From positions 1 to 7,488 of the forward strand of contig WAJZ01000136.1 in assembly GCA_015523575.1 (NCBI GenBank): a stretch of 7,488 bases of DNA, written 5' to 3'. The notes below the pieces were generated by a model that was given only the letters and a program-made list of their open reading frames with translations, searched no databases and was not told where the DNA came from. The DNA is from Candidatus Hestiella acidicharens. Lineage in GTDB: Archaea; Thermoproteota; Thermoprotei_A; Sulfolobales; Acidilobaceae. Shown piece by piece: positions 5,620-7,488 of the stretch (positions are counted from its first letter, which is position 1; each line of letters opens with the position of its first letter). Position numbers and translations under genes: made by a program.

Positions 5620-5970
5620 ATGGGGGGAGTAGCAAAAGAAGTAGTAGCGTTGGTATCGATATTAATGCTAGTAGTTGGAATCATACTTGGTATAACATCT
5701 TCCCCCATGGTTGTAGGCTTAACCGTTACGATAGGTTTCATTTTTTATATATTGCTCTGGATTTTTTACCCCCCTTTTAGGTACCCGTTTCTTTTTCTTA
5801 TGATAGGTGGTGATATTGCCTCCATTGTATTCATCCTCTTCCGCCCACTCGTGTTGCCATTTTTAATAATAGAGAGTGGGAATGGTCACAGCTCTATAAT
5901 TATTGACTTCGTTCAAATAATATCTGTTGTTGAGCTTGCATATTACCTATACAAGAGAAAGAAAAGGTGA
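5620..5970 (+). CDS. Small four-helix membrane protein, unknown
   Basis: This 116-residue protein starts at ATG 5620, with GGAG at 5611-5614 as ribosome site. Hydrophobic segments lie at about residues 8-27 (VVALVSILMLVVGIILGI), 31-49, 56-78 and 92-110, with a basic tail YKRKKR that by the positive-inside rule would be cytoplasmic. No catalytic motif is visible. The stop (TGA 5968-5970) lies inside the GGTGAT ribosome site of the following MFS gene, so the two are tightly coupled. A role beside that transporter, as accessory or small regulator, is an inference from position only. Confidence 0.85.
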   Translation: MGGVAKEVVALVSILMLVVGIILGITSSPMVVGLTVTIGFIFYILLWIFYPPFRYPFLFLMIGGDIASIVFILFRPLVLPFLIIESGNGHSSIIIDFVQIISVVELAYYLYKRKKR

Positions 5971-5974
5971 TTAG

Positions 5975-7069
5975 ATGGATAAAAGACAAGCCTATTCTAT
6001 CTACTTTTCAAGGACGATATATGCTGTTCAGTGGTTCATACTAGCACCAGCCACAATGGCGATAGCTTCTGAAGAGCATGTTAGTAAAGGACTCATAGGC
6101 TTTCTACCGTTTGCCTTTATTATAGGCGCCGCAACAACCCAGATCCCTGCGGCCCTGCTTTCCTCAAAGATAGGTGCCAAGAAGACCTTCCTCATAGGAT
6201 TGTTGCTCCTTTCCATACCTGACATTATTGTTGCATACACCAGGAGCTTTCCCGAGGCCTTACTCTTGAGGGTAGTGGCCGGTTTGGGTGCTGGCCTCTA
6301 TTTCTCCCCTTCTGCAAGCGTTTTGGTCAACTTGGATAGGGATAGGTCTGTTACCTTGTTAGGCTTCTATAATGCAGCATTTAGCCTCGGAGGCCTCTTA
6401 GGCCTCTCTTGGGGTTTCTTAGATTCTATCCTCGGCTGGAGACTCGCAACGACTCTGGGTGGCATAATAGGCATAGTGGCTGCCATAGAAAACCTGTTTA
6501 GCGTTGGTGAACTGAAGCAGAAGTTTATTAAAAAGGTGAGCTTCAACAAGAAGCTCTTCCTGCTTGGCGTCGCCACATCTGGTATCTGGGGAGGAAGCTA
6601 TGTTGTTGGAGAACTTATGCCATCTTACGCTTCTCTAGTGTTTAAGGTCAACTCATACGAAGTAAGCCCATTAATTTCCTTGTACTTCTTGGGAAACATA
6701 GTGGGGGGTATGTTTGCATATGTTTTCGAGGGGAAGGATAAGGTCAAGAGCACCTTCCTGCTATCCTTCTTAACATCAATAACCTACCCACTCTTTAGCC
6801 TTTTTAACGTCTACTTTATGGCATTTGTTTCATTTCTTAACGGCCTTTTTATAGACGCTCTCTTCAGCGTCTACTATTCCATAGCGGTTGGTCTTTCTAA
6901 TAAAAGTGGTGAGTCCTTTTCACTCTCTTTAATAAACTTGATAAATATGCTTATAGGTGTCTGGCTTTCGCCGATCTTTTCTTTAAGCCTTAGCATAAAT
7001 ATAGAGCTACCTTTATATATATTACTAGCAACGACTATTATACCAGTGGTGCTAATAAAAAAGGTATAA
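5975..7069 (+). CDS. Major facilitator superfamily (MFS) transporter
   Basis: This 364-residue protein starts at ATG 5975, preceded by GGTGAT, 4 nt after the upstream stop. The profile is about 12 TM helices in two halves joined by a charged loop at residues about 172-193 (SVGELKQKFIKKVSFNKK). Motif A is recognisable between helices 2 and 3 (LSSKIGAKKTFLIG, about 62-75), though its Asp is replaced by Ser or Lys. The motif B region LLRVVAGLGAGLYF spans about 97-110 with its Arg at 99. Helix 5 carries a Gly-rich antiporter-like stretch, NAAFSLGGLLGLSWG (about 133-147), without the usual GP pair. At 364 residues it is short for an MFS protein (usually 390-450) but has compact loops and looks complete. 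Proton-coupled efflux or uptake is likely by family; the substrate cannot be told. Confidence 0.92.
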   Translation: MDKRQAYSIYFSRTIYAVQWFILAPATMAIASEEHVSKGLIGFLPFAFIIGAATTQIPAALLSSKIGAKKTFLIGLLLLSIPDIIVAYTRSFPEALLLRVVAGLGAGLYFSPSASVLVNLDRDRSVTLLGFYNAAFSLGGLLGLSWGFLDSILGWRLATTLGGIIGIVAAIENLFSVGELKQKFIKKVSFNKKLFLLGVATSGIWGGSYVVGELMPSYASLVFKVNSYEVSPLISLYFLGNIVGGMFAYVFEGKDKVKSTFLLSFLTSITYPLFSLFNVYFMAFVSFLNGLFIDALFSVYYSIAVGLSNKSGESFSLSLINLINMLIGVWLSPIFSLSLSINIELPLYILLATTIIPVVLIKKV

Positions 7070-7090
7070 AACTTATGGTAGTGGAACAAG

Positions 7091-7488
7091 ATGGGGGAAA
7101 GGGTAGCAATAATAGCAGACTGGGACGCAGATGGTGTGGTCGCTGCCGCTTCGATAGTATATTCACAAGAAAAACTTGGAGTGTTCCCTTTAAAGGGAAA
7201 GCACAAGGTAGAGCTCATACCCTCAGGGCCTAGGGAAATAGGGGAGAGGATAAAGGAAAAGATGAAGGGTGGTTGTTGGGACATAATAGTTATCCTTGAC
7301 ATACCTTTCTCTAATGAAGTAAAAAATGCCTTAGACTACTTAAATTCAAGCAATTGTAAGACAAAGATCTACTATTTTGACCACCACCCTATAAGCCTTG
7401 AAAATATGTCTACTATAGAGTCGAGGTATAACGCCCTAGCAATTTTAGGAAGGAGTCCGACGTCGATACTGGTTAAAAGGCTTTTAGA
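7091..7488 (+). CDS. DHH-family phosphoesterase, N-terminal part (cut by window edge)
   Basis: The frame is open from ATG 7091 to the right edge (132 residues plus 2 nt); an in-frame TAG at 7079-7081 rules out an earlier start. The ribosome site is weak (GTGGAA). Three DHH-superfamily motifs are present: motif I DWDADG (D10, D12, D14), a motif II Asp in VILDIPF (D70), and the signature DHH at residues 97-99 (YYFDHHP). These residues bind two metal ions in RecJ-type nucleases, oligoribonucleases and cyclic-dinucleotide phosphodiesterases, so the enzyme is probably active. Archaeal Cdc45/RecJ-like proteins linked to GINS belong to this superfamily, but several have lost motifs, whereas this one keeps them. 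The C-terminal DHHA1-type domain would lie outside the window. It starts 21 nt after the MFS gene, so co-transcription is likely. Confidence 0.93.
   Translation, partial: MGERVAIIADWDADGVVAAASIVYSQEKLGVFPLKGKHKVELIPSGPREIGERIKEKMKGGCWDIIVILDIPFSNEVKNALDYLNSSNCKTKIYYFDHHPISLENMSTIESRYNALAILGRSPTSILVKRLL

Noticed and set aside
6874..7302. Minus-strand ORF of 142 codons spanning the MFS end and DHH start
   Set aside because: It crosses two plus-strand genes with diagnostic motifs and is Ser/Ile/Pro-rich without recognisable features.

Overview
The window looks like chromosomal DNA of a thermophilic crenarchaeote (Thermoproteia). The signs are AT-rich sequence, heavy AGG/AGA and ATA codon use, TTG starts preceded by GGTGA ribosome sites, TATA-type promoters, sequon-rich secreted proteins, a membrane-anchored Ser/Thr-rich surface protein and relics of an IS607-type transposon. 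The order or genus cannot be fixed from the sequence alone.

Layout. Positions 1-453 (minus) hold the 5' part of a membrane protein with two N-terminal transmembrane segments, running off the left edge. It is divergent from a two-gene plus-strand surface-protein operon. The first operon gene (572-2056) encodes a 494-residue secreted, mostly helical protein with about 28 N-glycosylation sequons and a beta-rich C-terminal domain. The second (2053-2967), overlapping it through TTGA, encodes a signal-peptide protein with a long Ser/Thr stalk and a C-terminal membrane anchor. A small possible minus-strand gene follows (2997-3182). Next is an M24-fold protein (3253-4437) that keeps the creatinase/prolidase scaffold but lacks three of the five canonical metal ligands.

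Positions 4438-5619 contain no intact gene. They hold a terminator-like hairpin and two transposon relics facing each other tail to tail: the zinc-ribbon 3' end of a TnpB (plus) and a multiply frameshifted IS607-type serine recombinase TnpA (minus). The frameshifts become visible only when all minus frames are read together: the HTH, the catalytic Ser motif and the DRLARFGF motif lie in successive frames.

Positions 5620-7488 look like one plus-strand transcription unit: a small four-helix membrane protein, an MFS transporter 4 nt downstream, and, 21 nt further, the N-terminal part of a DHH-family phosphoesterase cut by the right edge.

I found no rRNA, tRNA, CRISPR array or clear new defence system. 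The points most worth following are the metal-ligand-deficient M24 protein, the paired surface glycoproteins and the broken IS607 region.
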